64,000 nucleotides of DNA from Macrocystis pyrifera (taxonomy: Eukaryota > Sar > Phaeophyceae > Laminariales > Laminariaceae): positions 1,054,001 to 1,118,000 of the forward strand of contig JASSKH010000029.1 of the NCBI GenBank assembly GCA_031763025.1. The letters run 5' to 3'. The notes below the pieces were generated by a model, which had not been told where the DNA came from, ran no database searches, and was given only the letters and a program-made list of their open reading frames with translations. Of this stretch, positions 1 through 11,841 are shown one piece after another (position 1 is the stretch's first letter; each line of letters opens with the position of its first letter). The translations under genes were made by a program, and so were the position numbers.

Positions 1-505
1 TTCATTTGAAAGTATATAAAAAGAAATAATCAACCAGCTGCTGATCCTCAACACCACCAGCACAGCATTTTCTCCTATTAATAAGAAAAAATGACGTAAA
101 TGTGGTGCGCAGCAATTTCTAACCAGGTACCTGGTATTCTATAAGATGAAGAGGATGAAAACCCGTCATCTGTGAGTTCGGCTGAATATTAATTGTATAT
201 TTGATACCCAATTGTGCAAGTTGAAAATACGCCTACTTTTAAAAGTGTTCTATATTTCATTTGTAGATAGGAGTTGTGCATAATTTATGACAACACATGT
301 ATTTTGTATAGGAATTACTATCGAAGTCAGGTACAACTCGAAATTTCTTGATTTATTTCGTAATCCGTGGTGGAAATGGATGGGAACAGACGACCACGAA
401 TGTTTCTTGTAGGGGAAGAGGTAAGTTACGTCCGCCGGAGGCGGTGTCACGACGGGACGGCACGATAATTTCCTACGGGAGATATTTTTTGGCACTGGGC
501 CTATA
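1..505. other. No gene seen
   Basis: This AT-rich stretch has only short chance reading frames on both strands. I see no recognisable protein, RNA or repeat unit in it. Confidence 0.5.
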
Positions 506-520
506 GGTCGGGTGGGAATC

Positions 521-619
521 TTAAAGTCGGCGCACTCTCATTGGTCAAACCCTATATATATTTACGATTTACCGAGCGAGATTAAAGTACGGGTTTTAAA
601 GTCGGCGCATGTCATTGGC
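521..619 (+). promoter_or_regulatory. Promoter-like block with duplicated CCAAT-type motif and TATA
   Basis: The string TTAAAGTCGGCGCA followed by an inverted CCAAT box (ATTGG) occurs twice, near 521-544 and 596-617. A TATATATA stretch lies at about 553-561 between them. The block sits just upstream of an AGC-rich transcribed-looking region. The pairing of ATTGG and TATA with a duplicated spacer suggests a core promoter for a plus-strand gene, but no transcription start can be fixed from sequence alone. Confidence 0.35.
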
Positions 620-699
620 CAAGCGTCCGAAATCACCCCGAAATCACTGGACTGTCACGTTTCGTGTACGAGCCGCACTTTCCTCGCGGCGCCAGCACA

Positions 700-1020
700 T
701 CATCAGCACAAGAGCAGTAGCAGCAGCAGCACAGCAGCAACAGAACAGCAGCAGCAGCAGCAGTCAGCGCTCTCCGTGCCAGGCTTCAGACGCCGTAGAG
801 GAGAAGCAGTGCCAGGAGGAGTACCAACAGCCGCCAGCAGCAGCATTCTCAAAGCAGTCGACTTCAAGGGGAAGGCCGTGCTATTATACTACAGCAGTAG
901 AGAGAAGCACCAGTGCCTGCACCAACGACAGCAAGCAGCGGTGGCGGCAGCAGCAGCAGCAACAACAACAACAGCAACAACCACATCAGGAGACCAGGCA
1001 GCAGTAGCAGCAGGGAGCAA
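700..1020 (+). repeat. AGC/CAG trinucleotide-rich tract
   Basis: Interrupted runs of AGC/CAG/ACA triplets give long Ser, Gln, Ala or Thr runs in all three plus frames, so no frame is preferred. It may be a 5' exon or untranslated leader of the gene that follows. Arrays of this type recur at 8.65, 37-38.6 and 42 kb in this window. Confidence 0.55.
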
Positions 1021-1084
1021 CCTATCAGACAGCTCGAGCTCTCCTACGAGACCAGGCTCAAGATCTACGGGGGCAACGGCTTGA

Positions 1085-2840
1085 AGCCGCCCATTCGGTT
1101 GTATTCACAGGTGAACTGCAAGTTGTATTACTCTGTTTTTATGTTGCACGCTTGACCCAGCAGCCAGAAAACAGCAAAACAACCACCAACTTAGCAATGT
1201 TATGACGGTGGTCAAGAGCAGACTTGCCTGTTTCGTCAGAACCAGTGATGCAGTTTGTCTTTCTACAACTCGACATCGCCTGTACCGGTCGTCCGTCGTC
1301 CGTCTCGCTTGTTGAACCCGTCCCCAGATGACTCCTGTACTGACCGCCCAGTGCTTCAGGAGGCAACGGAGGCAACGGGGATCAGTACATGGAGAACGAG
1401 CTGATCGTCGTGATCCAGCCGGCCCGTCTTCTCCAAAAGCTAGAGATGGAGTTCCTGCCGAGTATCGTGTTCGCCCCCCCGCCGCCGCCGAGGTTGTTCA
1501 TGCGCTTCGTAAGAGCGACCAGCCGTGTGGAAAAGGAGGAGGTTCTTGGTGTGGACGCGGGTGGGAGACGGTCGATTCGGGGAGTAAAAAGGGGCGGCCA
1601 TTGATGCACCCCCCTAGCACGGCACGCCCTTCCTCTCCCACATGCAGAGGGTTCCTTCTGGGTTCACAAAGGAGACGTTCCCTACTGCTCTCGAGAGTCG
1701 ATCAAGGTGAGCGTAGCCAACCGTGACAAGTAACATCTTGGTACGTTTTTTCCTGTGTCCCTTTTTTTTGGCAGGAGTACCTGCACTCTTTTTTTTGTCT
1801 TTGCACCAACTTGTACGGCGACCGCCTTTCTTTCTGCTCGATGGCCCCCCTGCACTGACTAGTACCACCATCAAAGCGGATACTGCGCAGGTTTTTTAAC
1901 AACTGCGGCGTAGAAGCGGCGAATACCTTGTACTTGCACCCGCTCGCCAAGTTGAAATTGATAGCATACTCGTCTCGATAACACGCCGCTATGACGGCAT
2001 GCCTGCTGGAGAAAAAAATGCCGAACAGCGCCATTCCGTTCTCCCGCTGCACGAGCGCTCGTCTCAACGACACAAAACAGGACTAAGGTTATATGACACC
2101 TCCACCTCGGTCGTTCTGTGCAAAGTGTGCCATCTCCTCGCCTCTGCGTTCCCTGAACCTGAGGACCTGGCGCCTGGTTTGTAATATATCGAGGAAAATA
2201 GAGGATACGGTCGCCGGTCAAAGCTCTATCATCGAATATGTCGGTACTGCAAAACGTAACCGCAACGCCCAGCGCCCCTCGAGTGCTACACACAGAAGTA
2301 TCCTCGTCCTTCTCGCCCTCGTCCACGCCCCTCTCCGCGAAACAGATCTCGTCTACGCCCTATCGGCGAAACAGGTGTGTCTGTACAGCATCAGCTACTC
2401 TCCGCGAGTGAAGCTCTCTGTCACGGGGAAGCTCGGACGCAGCTGGTCGGGCTGTGGGGAGGGGTCACGATCATGAGGGAAACATTACTAGGTGCTTTCG
2501 CCCGTTACGCCAGGTCGCCGCCAACACCTGTGTGATGAAAGGCCGGGCAAGCGACGAGCAAGCGTTGCACGGAACGACATGCGGTATCCACTGCCGCAGG
2601 CCAGGGCGCAGCGCCCCGAACCAGCGCCCAACCAGGAAATCGCAGCGAACGGTGACGAGGGGTTTGATGCAGCCGTAGAGGCGAGCGTGCTGCTCAGGAA
2701 GGAGGAGGGTTTCTTGAGGGAGGGGTGGGGGGGGGGGGGGTACGCCAAGACAAAACACGGCCAGAGTCTGCTCAACCTGCCTCTTTCGATGATTTAGCGT
2801 TGCGGGGCGTATATATCATCCGCAGGCGGAATCTTATAAG
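1085..2840 (+). other. Possible upstream exons and introns, unresolved
   Basis: A convincing short intron lies at 1,707-1,774. It has donor GTGAGC and a T-rich tract ending in GGCAG. An open frame from about 2,492 to 2,739 has coding-like composition (for example the peptide RYPLPQARAQRPEPAPNQE) and shares its frame with the exon at 2,841. The junction between them passes through a G run and a weak acceptor, and I could not make the phases agree. I leave this region uncalled rather than force exons. Confidence 0.3.
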
Positions 2841-3894
2841 CCACCGCTGGACGATGGTGCGGAGGCAATGGCGACTTCAACAACGAGGACCTTCCTACCG
2901 GGAACACCGCGAAAGGAGCAGGTGAGTCAACGGTTGTTTGCTGGGGCTCTAACGTGAGGATGGCATGCGTGTAAACATTCTACTTTTTTGCGTATGGTGG
3001 AGTCTGACACTTCTGATGCTAGCGAACGATATTGTGTAGCCCTTGCGTGTGACTGAGACTTCGGTTTCACTGTCCTATACGCTCATCTGGCGTGGACCGC
3101 ATAATTTTTTAACCAATTGCCAGATAATTCTGATGCCGGAGGTGGTGACGCTGCAGGTGGAACCAGAGCAGGCACCGAGTGGATCGGTCTCGCCCTTGGT
3201 CTGGACGACAAAGTCGCGGGTCTAATGCGACCAGACGACAGGGATATACAGGTGAGCGGCGGGTGTAGATGCTTGTATAACTATCGAAACGACATGTAGA
3301 GGCTTGTTCACTTCGGTGCGTGTGTTGGCAGCCTGCTCGCGGTTACGAATCGTGCTAAGGCAAGGGGAGTACTCTTGTTGGCAGGGAGATGGCTAGCTAG
3401 TTTTCTTGGAAAAATAGATAGCGGTACTAATGTAGTAATATAACTTCTATAATGTGATATGTAAACTGGGTGAAATGCGCGTACCTTTCGGATGTACAAG
3501 ATTGGCTGCTCACTAAAATCGGCGGTAACGCTTCGAAGTCGTTTTCGGGCCACAACCAGTCACCGCTGTTGCGGCTACACTATTCTTGCCTTCTGGTTGC
3601 GTCATATATTCTTAGCTACCGCCGGTATCTTTGCACCCTCTTCGTCTTTTCCACCAACAGGAAGATAGCCAGCCAACTACAAAGCTATGCTTCGGTGTCT
3701 GCGAAACGCGCATGACTCCCGATCATGAAAATCGCCGCGGGGTCGTCAGGGGGGTGATGCAGCAAGCACCGCCCAAACGTTTAAGCACTGCCGTGGCCAC
3801 GCCTCGAATGTTTACTCCCAACCCCTCAATGCGGGATTCGTTGGCGGCACCCATTGCCGCGGCCGGGACGGCGGAGGCAGGGGTGGAGATGTGA
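2841..3894 (+). CDS. Spliced gene of unknown function (three phase-consistent exons, 5' end unresolved)
   Basis: Three exons join cleanly: about 2,841-2,921, 3,124-3,251 and 3,661-3,894 (stop TGA). The donors are GTGAGT (2,922) and GTGAGC (3,252). The acceptors are TTGCCAG and the pyrimidine-rich CCACCAACAG. Codon phases match across both junctions: one base carried over at the first, none at the second. The product is Gly/Asp-rich, for example GGNGDFNNEDLPTGNTAKG, then TEWIGLALGLDDKVAGLMRP, and ends in an Ala-rich tail. I recognise no family. An alternative last exon is possible, because another coding-like frame (DPFLDEQGRIVPADPRPEKE) lies at about 3,944-4,159. The true start is probably further upstream. 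Confidence 0.55.
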
Positions 3895-6127
3895 ATCCTC
3901 GCCTTGTGGGTAGATATCGCCAGGGGGGGGGTGGGCGGAGGGAATGGCGGTCGTACACGGATGGAGAATTCCGGAAGTTGCCAGGAATGCGCACAACGCA
4001 AGGGTGGATGGTCTCAGATCGACCCTGGACCCATTTTTGGATGAGCAAGGACGTATCGTGCCTGCTGACCCTCGCCCTGAGAAGGAAAACGAACGCAGAG
4101 GAAAATCGAGTTTCCTCCTTGCAAGTTCCCATTGGTCCGTGGGTCGTACAAGGAATTTAACTATGGCTGTCGTGGTCGCAGAGGCGATTGTCTTTAGTTG
4201 CCACTGACGTTAAACATGGACTAACGTGCAGGGTTTAGTGTAGCCCTGGCTGCTGCTGAAAATACGTTTTTCGATTGAAATTGTCTACCAGGTACTTGTT
4301 AAGGAACGTCTCGGCGTTTTCCGTGTATTGCAATATGTTTTCTTGGAGAAGGCCGAGGGCGACGTAGATCTGCGTTGTATATGTCGTCTAAAATGCAGTG
4401 AACTTCGTCGTTATATCACCAGACAACTCTCCATGTATCCGTGTTAAACATAGTGGTATATTTTACGAGATACCACTTCCTTCGGACACGTTGCGGTGAG
4501 TATCTCATGTACGTGTGATCGTTCTGTGCCGTCCGAGATAAAATTCTAGAGCAGCTATTAATAGCTGCAGTCGTACATAATGTTTTTTCTTGTTTTTCGT
4601 TGCCTATATTTGTGACGGCACCCCCACAACCCTTCATCTGCATCAAATATATCTGCACTGCCAGTCTATGTGGAAAGTACCAGGTAATCCAACGTGAAAA
4701 ATCGTTTTGCAATCGGATTTTATCTCGAGCGGATATGCACTATTACTTGAAGTCGACTTTTGACGTTAAACAACAGAATCTTGCCCTCTATATACCAGAA
4801 CACAGGTAAAGGAGCCCACTGTAAAAGTAAACGACAGGAAAATAAGAAGTTTGACAGCGGTAGTACTAAAGTCAGTATAGAACGTAACTTTCCCGAATAA
4901 GAAATTCGGGCGAGACCAGCATCCCTGCTTCTTTTTTTTCCTCACTATTATCAAGCGTTTTTTAGTGTACTTCGCCCAAGAAAAACGTTTACATAGCCAA
5001 AAACGCCCGTTATAAAGATTTTGTGCAAATATCGCTGAACCTACCTAGAGGTTATTTTATTATTTTGTCAGGGGGGGGGCCAACATCGCTCAGGCTTGAA
5101 GGGTTCGTTTCTTAGGGCGAAGCTTGGAGAGGGCCAGATGGCTGTAAATCGTAGATGGTGCATTTGTGTGCGTTGTGTCTATAAATGCTGTGAGTTTTGA
5201 TAAATTCAAGATTTGTGTTGTAAACGAGTCGAATAAAATGAGAATCCCGGTACACAAGAGTTCGGTGAATCGTGTTTGGTCGTTACTTATCACGACATCC
5301 TTTCATCCTGTAGAGTTGTCAGTAGGTCGCTGATGTCGCACTTATTACGTTTAAATATTTGAGGTTGCCTACTTTGACCGCACCGCCTCTACAACACCTT
5401 ACCTTCAACAAAACACCCACCCAACCACTTCATCCGAATAGTGCCAAAGATTGAAACGTAAAAAACCGCTTGTCAATCGGACCTTATCTCGAAGAGCTAC
5501 CTACCATTACTTGAAATCGACTTATATCGCTGTGAAAGTTTTTCTGCTCTTCTGTCATGAACACCATGATGAACACAAGGGAAACAGAGTACTTGTACTG
5601 TACAGATAGGTATTTTTACACATTATATACACGAGGAGTAAAAAAGAGATAGTATACGACAATAAGAAAATTCGAGACTTCTTCGCGCGAAAAATCGATA
5701 TATAAATCTGGACCCCTACCTATGGTCGCTGAGCCTTTTTGGCGGGACGGGACGGTTATTTGCAACGAGAGAGATTTTATCGGCGGGACGGGACGGCGGG
5801 ACCATTTTGACGGCGGTGTTACCGTCCCGTCCCGCCGGTACCGCCGTTACCGTCCCGCCGAAATTGCCGTGATAAGCCTTGAAAAAATCTGTCGAAATCG
5901 TACACTTGACTACGAGTATGCGCGATATTCGGGGATTCCTCGGGACTCCTCCAGCGGTCCGCAAACTTGCGGGAAATCAACGATAAGAATACCAGAGTCA
6001 CGAATGGTGGATAGTCGATGGCAGAAACACAGTACTTAACTACGACCGAATAACGACGAATCGAATCAATACCAAATGCCGTGGTGAAAATCCCGTGGCC
6101 ATACCGTGGTTTCCACTTCGTAAGGCC
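3895..6127. other. Intergenic, with one diverged duplicated segment
   Basis: This region is mostly AT-rich with no supported gene. A diverged direct duplication of about 65 bp is visible: the segments at about 4,693-4,757 and 5,455-5,525 share CAATCGG, TTATCTCGA and ATTACTTGAA-TCGACTT in the same order. The copies are too short and too diverged to assign to an element type. Confidence 0.4.
5741..5838. repeat. GC-rich inverted repeat
   Basis: GGCGGGACGGGACGG occurs at 5,741-5,755 and again at 5,782-5,796. Its exact reverse complement lies at 5,822-5,836. The arms can form two alternative hairpins. The same CCCGTCCCGT word dominates the minisatellite at 8.03-8.51 kb. Confidence 0.6.
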
Positions 6128-7132
6128 GTTTCCTATGCGGTTCGATATTTGAGCCTCAGATTTTGACAAGATAGCATCTTCAGATGTGAACTTGGCAAAT
6201 CAAAACAACACCGGTCGTCCTCTGAGGAAAAACCAGATTTTTTAGTAACCGTGCCGAGATTCGAGCAAATCTCAAGACCAACTGCTTTTGTTGTGATCTG
6301 GCGCCGCGAAGAGACGCGCTGGGTGCGCTGCCCTGCGCGTAGGACCCAAGAGTCCGAACCAAGCCTGACAGCCTCTGCTCTGGCGGCGAAGAGACGTGGC
6401 GCGTGCGCTAGAGTCAAGCCGTGTCTTGATTTTGTGCTTCATAATGTGTCTGACTGTTGCTGCTGCTGTACAATAGTGTTGTGTCTACTTTTTAGTAACC
6501 GTGCCGAGATGCGAGGAAACTTCAAGACCACCTGCTTTTGTTGTGATATGGCGCCGCGAAGAGACGCGCTGGGGGCGCTGCCCTGCGCGTAGGACCTAAG
6601 AGTCCGAGGCAAGCCTGACGGCCTCTGCTCTGGCGGCGAAGACACGTGGCGCGTGCGCTAGAGTCAGGCTGTGTCTTGGTATTTTGTGCTTCATAAGTGT
6701 CTGACTGCTGCTGCTGCTGCTGTACAACAGTGTTGTGGCTACGAGTACGTATCCACGGAGAAGTGCGCGCCGAGTGCGCTTGTCTTGGTCTCTAGGCCCG
6801 AGCCCGCGCCAACCGACCGTAGTCTGGCCACGTAGGGACGCGCCGCCTGCCGACCGCGTGTCGGGCGCGAAGCAGCGTCGCTATACAGCTGTGTCACCAT
6901 CCAACTCATCGATCGTTCAGCTGCTGTTTGCTGTCATGGATAGCATCTTGAAATTTTCGAGAGCATGCCATTTTTCGATGACGACTTGGGTCATCGGATT
7001 TTCAAATCGAAATATTTCCGTCCGGATTTTGCATATAATTTTCGATTGCATAATAACCAGGGGCAATGATCATTCATTTTTTAGATCGAAAAACATAAAT
7101 CTGAAGTTTCGAAATCGAACCGCATAGGAAAC
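6128..7132. mobile_element. Non-autonomous element with terminal inverted repeats, about 1.0 kb
   Basis: The left end reads GTTTCCTATGCGGTTCGAT. The right end at 7,114-7,132 is its exact reverse complement over 19 bp, and weaker similarity continues inward (to a shared CAGATTT). No transposase frame is present. The interior is mainly a 250-bp tandem duplication. I see no clear target duplication (left flank AAGGCC, right flank AGTCTA), so the superfamily is unknown. A decayed DNA transposon or MITE is the simplest reading. Confidence 0.55.
6239..6738. repeat. Tandem duplication, period 250 bp
   Basis: The segments 6,239-6,488 and 6,489-6,738 are direct head-to-tail copies, roughly 93% identical by eye. 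Both begin TTTTTAGTAACCGTGCCGAGAT and end with a CTG run and a CTAC. The CTG run is longer in the second copy, which suggests expansion after duplication. Confidence 0.85.
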
Positions 7133-8029
7133 AGTCTAATAAGAAAAAAAAATCGCAATTCGACTCGGCCCAATTTGGTCCAAATTTAGTGCACTTTTGT
7201 CATTCGTTGTATATTCCTCATTCATTCGCAACTCGGATATTGTCGATTAATCGCGAATCCCGCGAGCCGCTGTATTATTAATCGCGAGGAATAGCCTGGA
7301 AAAATATGAACTCCATTTGAATTCGGTCGTATGCAACACTACTATATACAAGGCGGCGTCCGCGGTGCACTGGGGCCAGCAACGCTGACAATATCAACCG
7401 ACTTCGTTTGGTTGTAAGGCAGGATAAGTGCGTACGTACGTGGTGCCCGGGGTAAGGAAGGTTGTGGGATAGTTAGAAGCGTTGAAGGCGGAGCAAGATG
7501 GGAGCTGCTGAGACAGCATCGCGGTAGGTATCTGGCAGTGCGATGTAGGTACACACAACGGAGACCCACATTTTGATGGCTTCTCCACTCAATCGTATCT
7601 CCATGCTTTCATTTCGGCGATTCGTTTGATATTATTACGGCCTATTGTAATCGTTTGAATACCACAGGCAGGATGTTAGGAAAACGAGACAATCGTTTTT
7701 TTTTTGTATTTTATATTTTGTCTTTTACTTCTCCCAAAATTCTCCCGGAGGTAATTTTTTGAGATAAACTTTTGAAAGAAAAAACAATATTGTGAGAAGA
7801 TCATCAATAATAATAATGACTGCTGTGGTGGTAATATTTTGTTAGTATTAAATTAGATAATTGTAGGCGACCCGGGATTAACGGAATACAGCAGTAGTAC
7901 CAGGAACATATAAACCGCAGTTAAATTTATGTCGACGGCTGTTGTTGTTCTGCTTGTTTCAATAAAAAAGAGGTACACCACACGAAGCAGACCGGTATAT
8001 TTTTCGCTCTAATTAGCCGTGCCTGCAGC

Positions 8030-8510
8030 CCACGTTCCCGATCGTATTCCCGACCGTCCCCGACAGCGTTCCCCGACGGCATTTCCGTCTATGCTCCTGA
8101 CGGACGTCTCGACTAATTCCCGATGTGGAGCGATCGTTTCACGTCCTGTCTTATCCCACTAAGAAATCGCGTAAATGCTCCCGTCTCACCCCGACTACGT
8201 TCCCGACCATCCTGCCGCATTTCCGACCCGTTCACCGACAATTTCCCGTCCCGTCCCGTTGCAAACTAATTTCCGTCCCGTCTCGTCCCGGCAAAAACTG
8301 CGGTAGTAGTATAGCTTCCCGTCCTGTCTCTTCCCGTACCACCAGCAAAAAACGTCTTTCCGTCTTTTCCCGTCAACCATATAGCTTTCCACCTTCCCGT
8401 CCATTCCCAACCCGCGGCAAGCAAACGAGTTTTTTTCCTCTTCTCGTCGCTCGAGAAAACTCAAAGACAACTCCGCCTGCGGCGGGCAAACCGCTCCCGT
8501 CGCGCTCGGT
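8030..8510 (+). repeat. Degenerate TCCCG/TCCCGTCCCG minisatellite
   Basis: About 480 bases are dominated by imperfect repeats of TTCCCG and TCCCGTCCCG. The open frame here (8,125-8,541) is a by-product of that repetition. The word is the complement of the GC inverted repeat at 5.74 kb. The preceding stretch 7,133-8,029 shows no gene. Confidence 0.6.
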
Positions 8511-8648
8511 GCGGTGCCTTCGTAACCGTGCGTACCTCTAAAATATATGAGAACAAATAAATGCTCTTAAATACTGCTGTGTTGAAGTGGAATTGGCTTT
8601 TCGAATAAAACCATTCATTGCTGCCGTATAAGGTACCAGATATACATC

Positions 8649-8695
8649 AGCAGCAGCAGCAGCAGCAGCAGTGGCAGCAGTAGTAAGTAGTAGTG

Positions 8696-8735
<40 letters not shown>

Positions 8736-8736
8736 C

Positions 8737-8782
<46 letters not shown>
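8649..8782 (+). repeat. Compound (CAG)n/(GTA)n microsatellite
   Basis: A short CAG run at 8,649-8,672 is followed by an almost pure GTA/AGT run to 8,782. The long Leu, Ser and Val runs in the overlapping frames come from the repeat, not from a gene. Confidence 0.9.
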
Positions 8783-10107
8783 CCCATGCCACCATCCTTA
8801 CTGCTGTTGTACCTTTTCTTGCGTGGCCTTCTGTTGTTGCCCTTTGCTGCCTATCGGGTGAAGAAAAAAAACAAACGTGGTCTCTCAGGAAACCGTGGGG
8901 TCTCGACCCTGCACACCGTTTATTTTTGCTATAGTACTATGTGTGGAGGGCTTTGTGTCCAGCCGGAGGCGGGCGCGGAAGAAGTGCTCTACCGTGTTGT
9001 GTTATATATAGGTTCGTATTGTTCGGGCGTGAAGGGGGCGGGTTGTGCCAAGCACCCCGCTTCGCCTGTCGGGAGGGGAGGTCTCTGTTCGGCCGCCCTC
9101 GTGAGTGTTTCTTGTTTTTTTTTTTTGCATATTTTTGTGTTTCCTCTTGAACCTCACATCAAAGATAATAATAATGCCGAACAAGAGGAGACGTGCCTAG
9201 TAACATCATTCCACTCGCTGCGAGCAATGCTCGCGGCGAATCGGCGCCTAACACCTCGTTCGCACATGCACTAAGCTATCCGTCCGGGCCCTCTGTGCGA
9301 ACAACGACAACCATTTCCCAACACCCCATAATCTCGACTGCTTGCGCACAGCCAATCAATATTTCGTCACGAGGCACATCATCTTGACACTGTCTGTCCA
9401 CTATTACTGTGGCGACACAATTACTACTACTGCTGTCGTGTACACAATCACCTACCTGCTGTTCTTCTTGGTGATGGATGAAACTGCTCCATGTCTGTGT
9501 TGCCATCTTGTTGGTCACTTGAGACAGGTCCGCGTTCCATGATTACCTAACCAGGTCTAGCTGCCAGGCACCCTCGCTGCGTTGGAAACTGTTTTGCTCC
9601 AAGGACATCTCCTCGGTTGGTGCAGGCAAGAAATATTGAGCTGGTTGGCGATGTCCCTATGGGAATATACGATACCTGGTGAAAAAGAGGCAAACCGTTC
9701 GCACACGCCTGCACTTCCTTACGTTCTGTTGTGTACTTGACGAAATAGCTTAAAATTGGAATACAATTGATTCCGACAATAATTTATTGGCTTTGGGTGG
9801 GATAGTCGGGGTTTCTTTATGACGTCATTTAAAGCGTCCCATGTCACGGACAACAATCATTAACCTTTAGTACTGCAGTCCCGTTTTGGGGACAAACCGC
9901 TCTAATAGAGGGGTTACTGGAGCAAACCCCAGCAACCATCTAATTCTGACGTATAACAGATTGGGTAACCACAAAAACGTAAGTAGTAGTATAAACGCAG
10001 AGAGAGCTAGCCGTAACAACTTGTGATAGAGTACCCTGATTTATAGTATTTAGACCAACCATCAGTAGGGACCGTTAGATATTGTTCTATTAAAATTAGT
10101 TGGATCT
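8783..10107. other. No gene seen
   Basis: Short open frames exist on both strands but none has recognisable domain content or a supported start. A T11 tract lies near 9,116. Confidence 0.45.
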
Positions 10108-10320
10108 TATTCCTTTTACCGTCTGGAAGAAGATGTCTTGTATTTGTAATACCGGTGCGCAGGTTAGTATTCTTCCGTACACGTATCCCTTCTACCGTCT
10201 GGAATAAGATACATCGTAGTTGTAGTATCCGGTACGCAGGCTAGTATTCCTCGTACACGTACGTATCCCGTTTGGATTAAGATATTTGTATTCGCGGACA
10301 TTATACGCAGACTAGCATCT
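10108..10320 (+). repeat. Tandem repeat, about 78 bp, nearly three copies
   Basis: Each unit runs TACCGTCTGGA-(A)TAAGAT, then GTAGTATCCGGTACGCAG, then CTAGTATTCCTCGTACACGTA with substitutions. Copies start near 10,118, 10,194 and 10,266. Just downstream, a second shorter pair (period about 45 bp) shares ACTGTTGAAGT and CATGCACCCTT, near 10,385 and 10,432. Confidence 0.7.
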
Positions 10321-10486
10321 GAGTAGCCGAGGAGACAGAGATGTACGCACGTTTTATGTTTGTTACGCCAGGTTCTACGAGGTGTGGTACTGTTGAAGTC
10401 GAGGGTAACGCATGCACCCTTACGGGGTGTTGCACTATTGAAGTTGTGGATATAGCATGCACCCTTGCCAGTAGATTATAGCCGGT

Positions 10487-10515
10487 TGAAGCCAGATGAT
10501 ACTTCTGGCTTCAAA
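10487..10515. other. Perfect 11-bp hairpin
   Basis: TTGAAGCCAGA, a 7-base loop TGATACT, then TCTGGCTTCAA. The stem is perfect. A 13-base C run follows at about 10,528. There is no adjacent gene to which it could be assigned as a processing or termination signal. Confidence 0.6.
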
Positions 10516-10792
10516 AAGCATCTGCTCCCCCCCCCCCCCCTCCCTTCTCACTCTTCTCACATGCCCCGTTTGAGCAAGCTTCGCACCAATAAAATAAGAG
10601 AACTCCAATAAGAACTAGGTCTGAGTTTGACCAAGCACAGACACCTGTGTCACACCTCTTCTGTGGATCATCTTCCCTTGGAACCCTTACTGCTCTCCCA
10701 CATCACAAACTGCTGTGATATTATCTGTCACAGTCCTGAGGAACACGCAGCCACCTGTACCTGTGGTTAAGCATGGCCCCAACATCCCTATC

Positions 10793-11214
10793 TGTCACGG
10801 CGAGCGGGGGACATTTCACCATTTTGTATGTGAACCCGGAGTTGTAGTACCTCGGAGGGATAGCATAGAAGGGAATCGACTAAACGTGCGTGGGGCTCTG
10901 GGAGGGCTGGGTGTGTCGATCACTGGAAAGCACGGACGTGAACCAAACTGAGAACATGTGATGACCTTGTGAATCCCTGGCACGAAACGCATGCTCTGAA
11001 CGCACGGAACACTCGCCCTGAATGCTTGGAACGTTATCTGCACGCTCGTGACTCACCCACCTGACCTACCCCATCGATTTGCCATGATCTCCGGGAACCC
11101 ACACAGGTCACACCGTAGAATGAAATGCATGCTTTAATACAATGTCTCACGCAATAATAGGACAATGCACAGGTGTACAAAATCGTCATGCGCATAGGGT
11201 CGCTTCCCGTAACA
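10793..11214 (+). repeat. 5' LTR of Ty3-MT
   Basis: Starts TGTCACGGCG and ends CCCGTAACA. It is equal in length to the LTR at 51.4 kb. The copy ends exactly where the tRNA-like sequence begins, as a 5' LTR should. Confidence 0.75.
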
Positions 11215-11290
11215 TGGCTCCACCGCCAGAATCGAACCCGGGCCAGATCAGTGAAAGTCATACACCCCAACCATTGCACTACCAGCAATG
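11215..11290 (-). other. Antisense tRNA-like sequence at the primer-binding site
   Basis: Immediately after the LTR the plus strand reads TGGCTCCACCGCC. Its complement ends GGCGGTGGAGCCA, a tRNA 3' end including CCA. Unlike an ordinary short primer site, the match to a tRNA continues: on the minus strand there is a B box (GGTTCGATTC), an anticodon-loop-like CTTTCAC (as in tRNA-Glu UUC) and an A box TAGTGCAATGG. The acceptor stem does not pair, so it is not a functional tRNA gene. It is either reverse-transcribed primer tRNA or a tRNA-derived SINE head. Confidence 0.5.
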
Positions 11291-11744
11291 TCGCTTGCTG
11301 TGCTTGCATGACCGCTTCTTCCTTCGATCGCATGCTTGTTTAAAAGCCTCAATTGTGCTTGTACACATGCTCCCATCACATTATCGAAAACAATGTATGC
11401 ATATCTAATATGGACGTTCACCAACAACATTGCTTGTACCTTTCGGAGAGATTTGTACCACTTGTACAATCGCTTTTTAAGCCAAACCCGAAATGCATAC
11501 CACCGCTTCAACTACCAGGCGGTGTTGCTTGCTGTGCTTGCACGAGGGCTCCTTCCTTCGATCGCATGCTCGTTTACCAGCTTCAATTGTGCTTGTACAC
11601 ATGCTCCATCACATCATCGAAAATAATGTATGCATCTCTAACATCGACGTTCACCAACACAAGCAACAGTGTACCTTCGAAGAGATTCACACCACTTGTT
11701 GTACAACTTCATTTTCAAGTCAAACTCGTGATGCACACCGACGC
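11279..11744 (+). repeat. Tandem duplication, period 233 bp, in the Ty3-MT leader
   Basis: Copies at about 11,279-11,511 and 11,512-11,744 share CTACCAG, GCTTGCTGTGCTTGCA, CCTTCGATCGCATGCT and TGTGCTTGTACACATGCTCC in order. Their theme resembles the 316-bp duplication at 39.5-40.2 kb (TGTGCTTGTATGCAT, GTTCACCAACGAATGC). The two may be halves of one leader array split by the nested insertions. Confidence 0.75.
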
Positions 11745-11745
11745 T

Positions 11746-11841
11746 CCGTCCACATGCATACGTACGCACGCGCACCACGTCCACACGCATACGTACGCAA
11801 GCACACGAACGCCCCGCCCACATGCATACGTACGCACGCGG
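11746..11841 (+). repeat. Minisatellite, about 35 bp, three copies
   Basis: Three imperfect units contain GTCCACATGCATACGTACGC, ending against the LINE 5' end. The repeated GCATACGTACGCA is almost palindromic. Confidence 0.65.

Noticed and set aside
8125..8541. 138-codon Arg/Pro/Ser-rich frame
   Set aside because: It arises from the TCCCG minisatellite and has matching open frames on the other strand.
8538..8795. Poly-Leu frame of 85 codons on the minus strand
   Set aside because: It is produced entirely by the GTA/CAG microsatellite; no membrane protein should be inferred.
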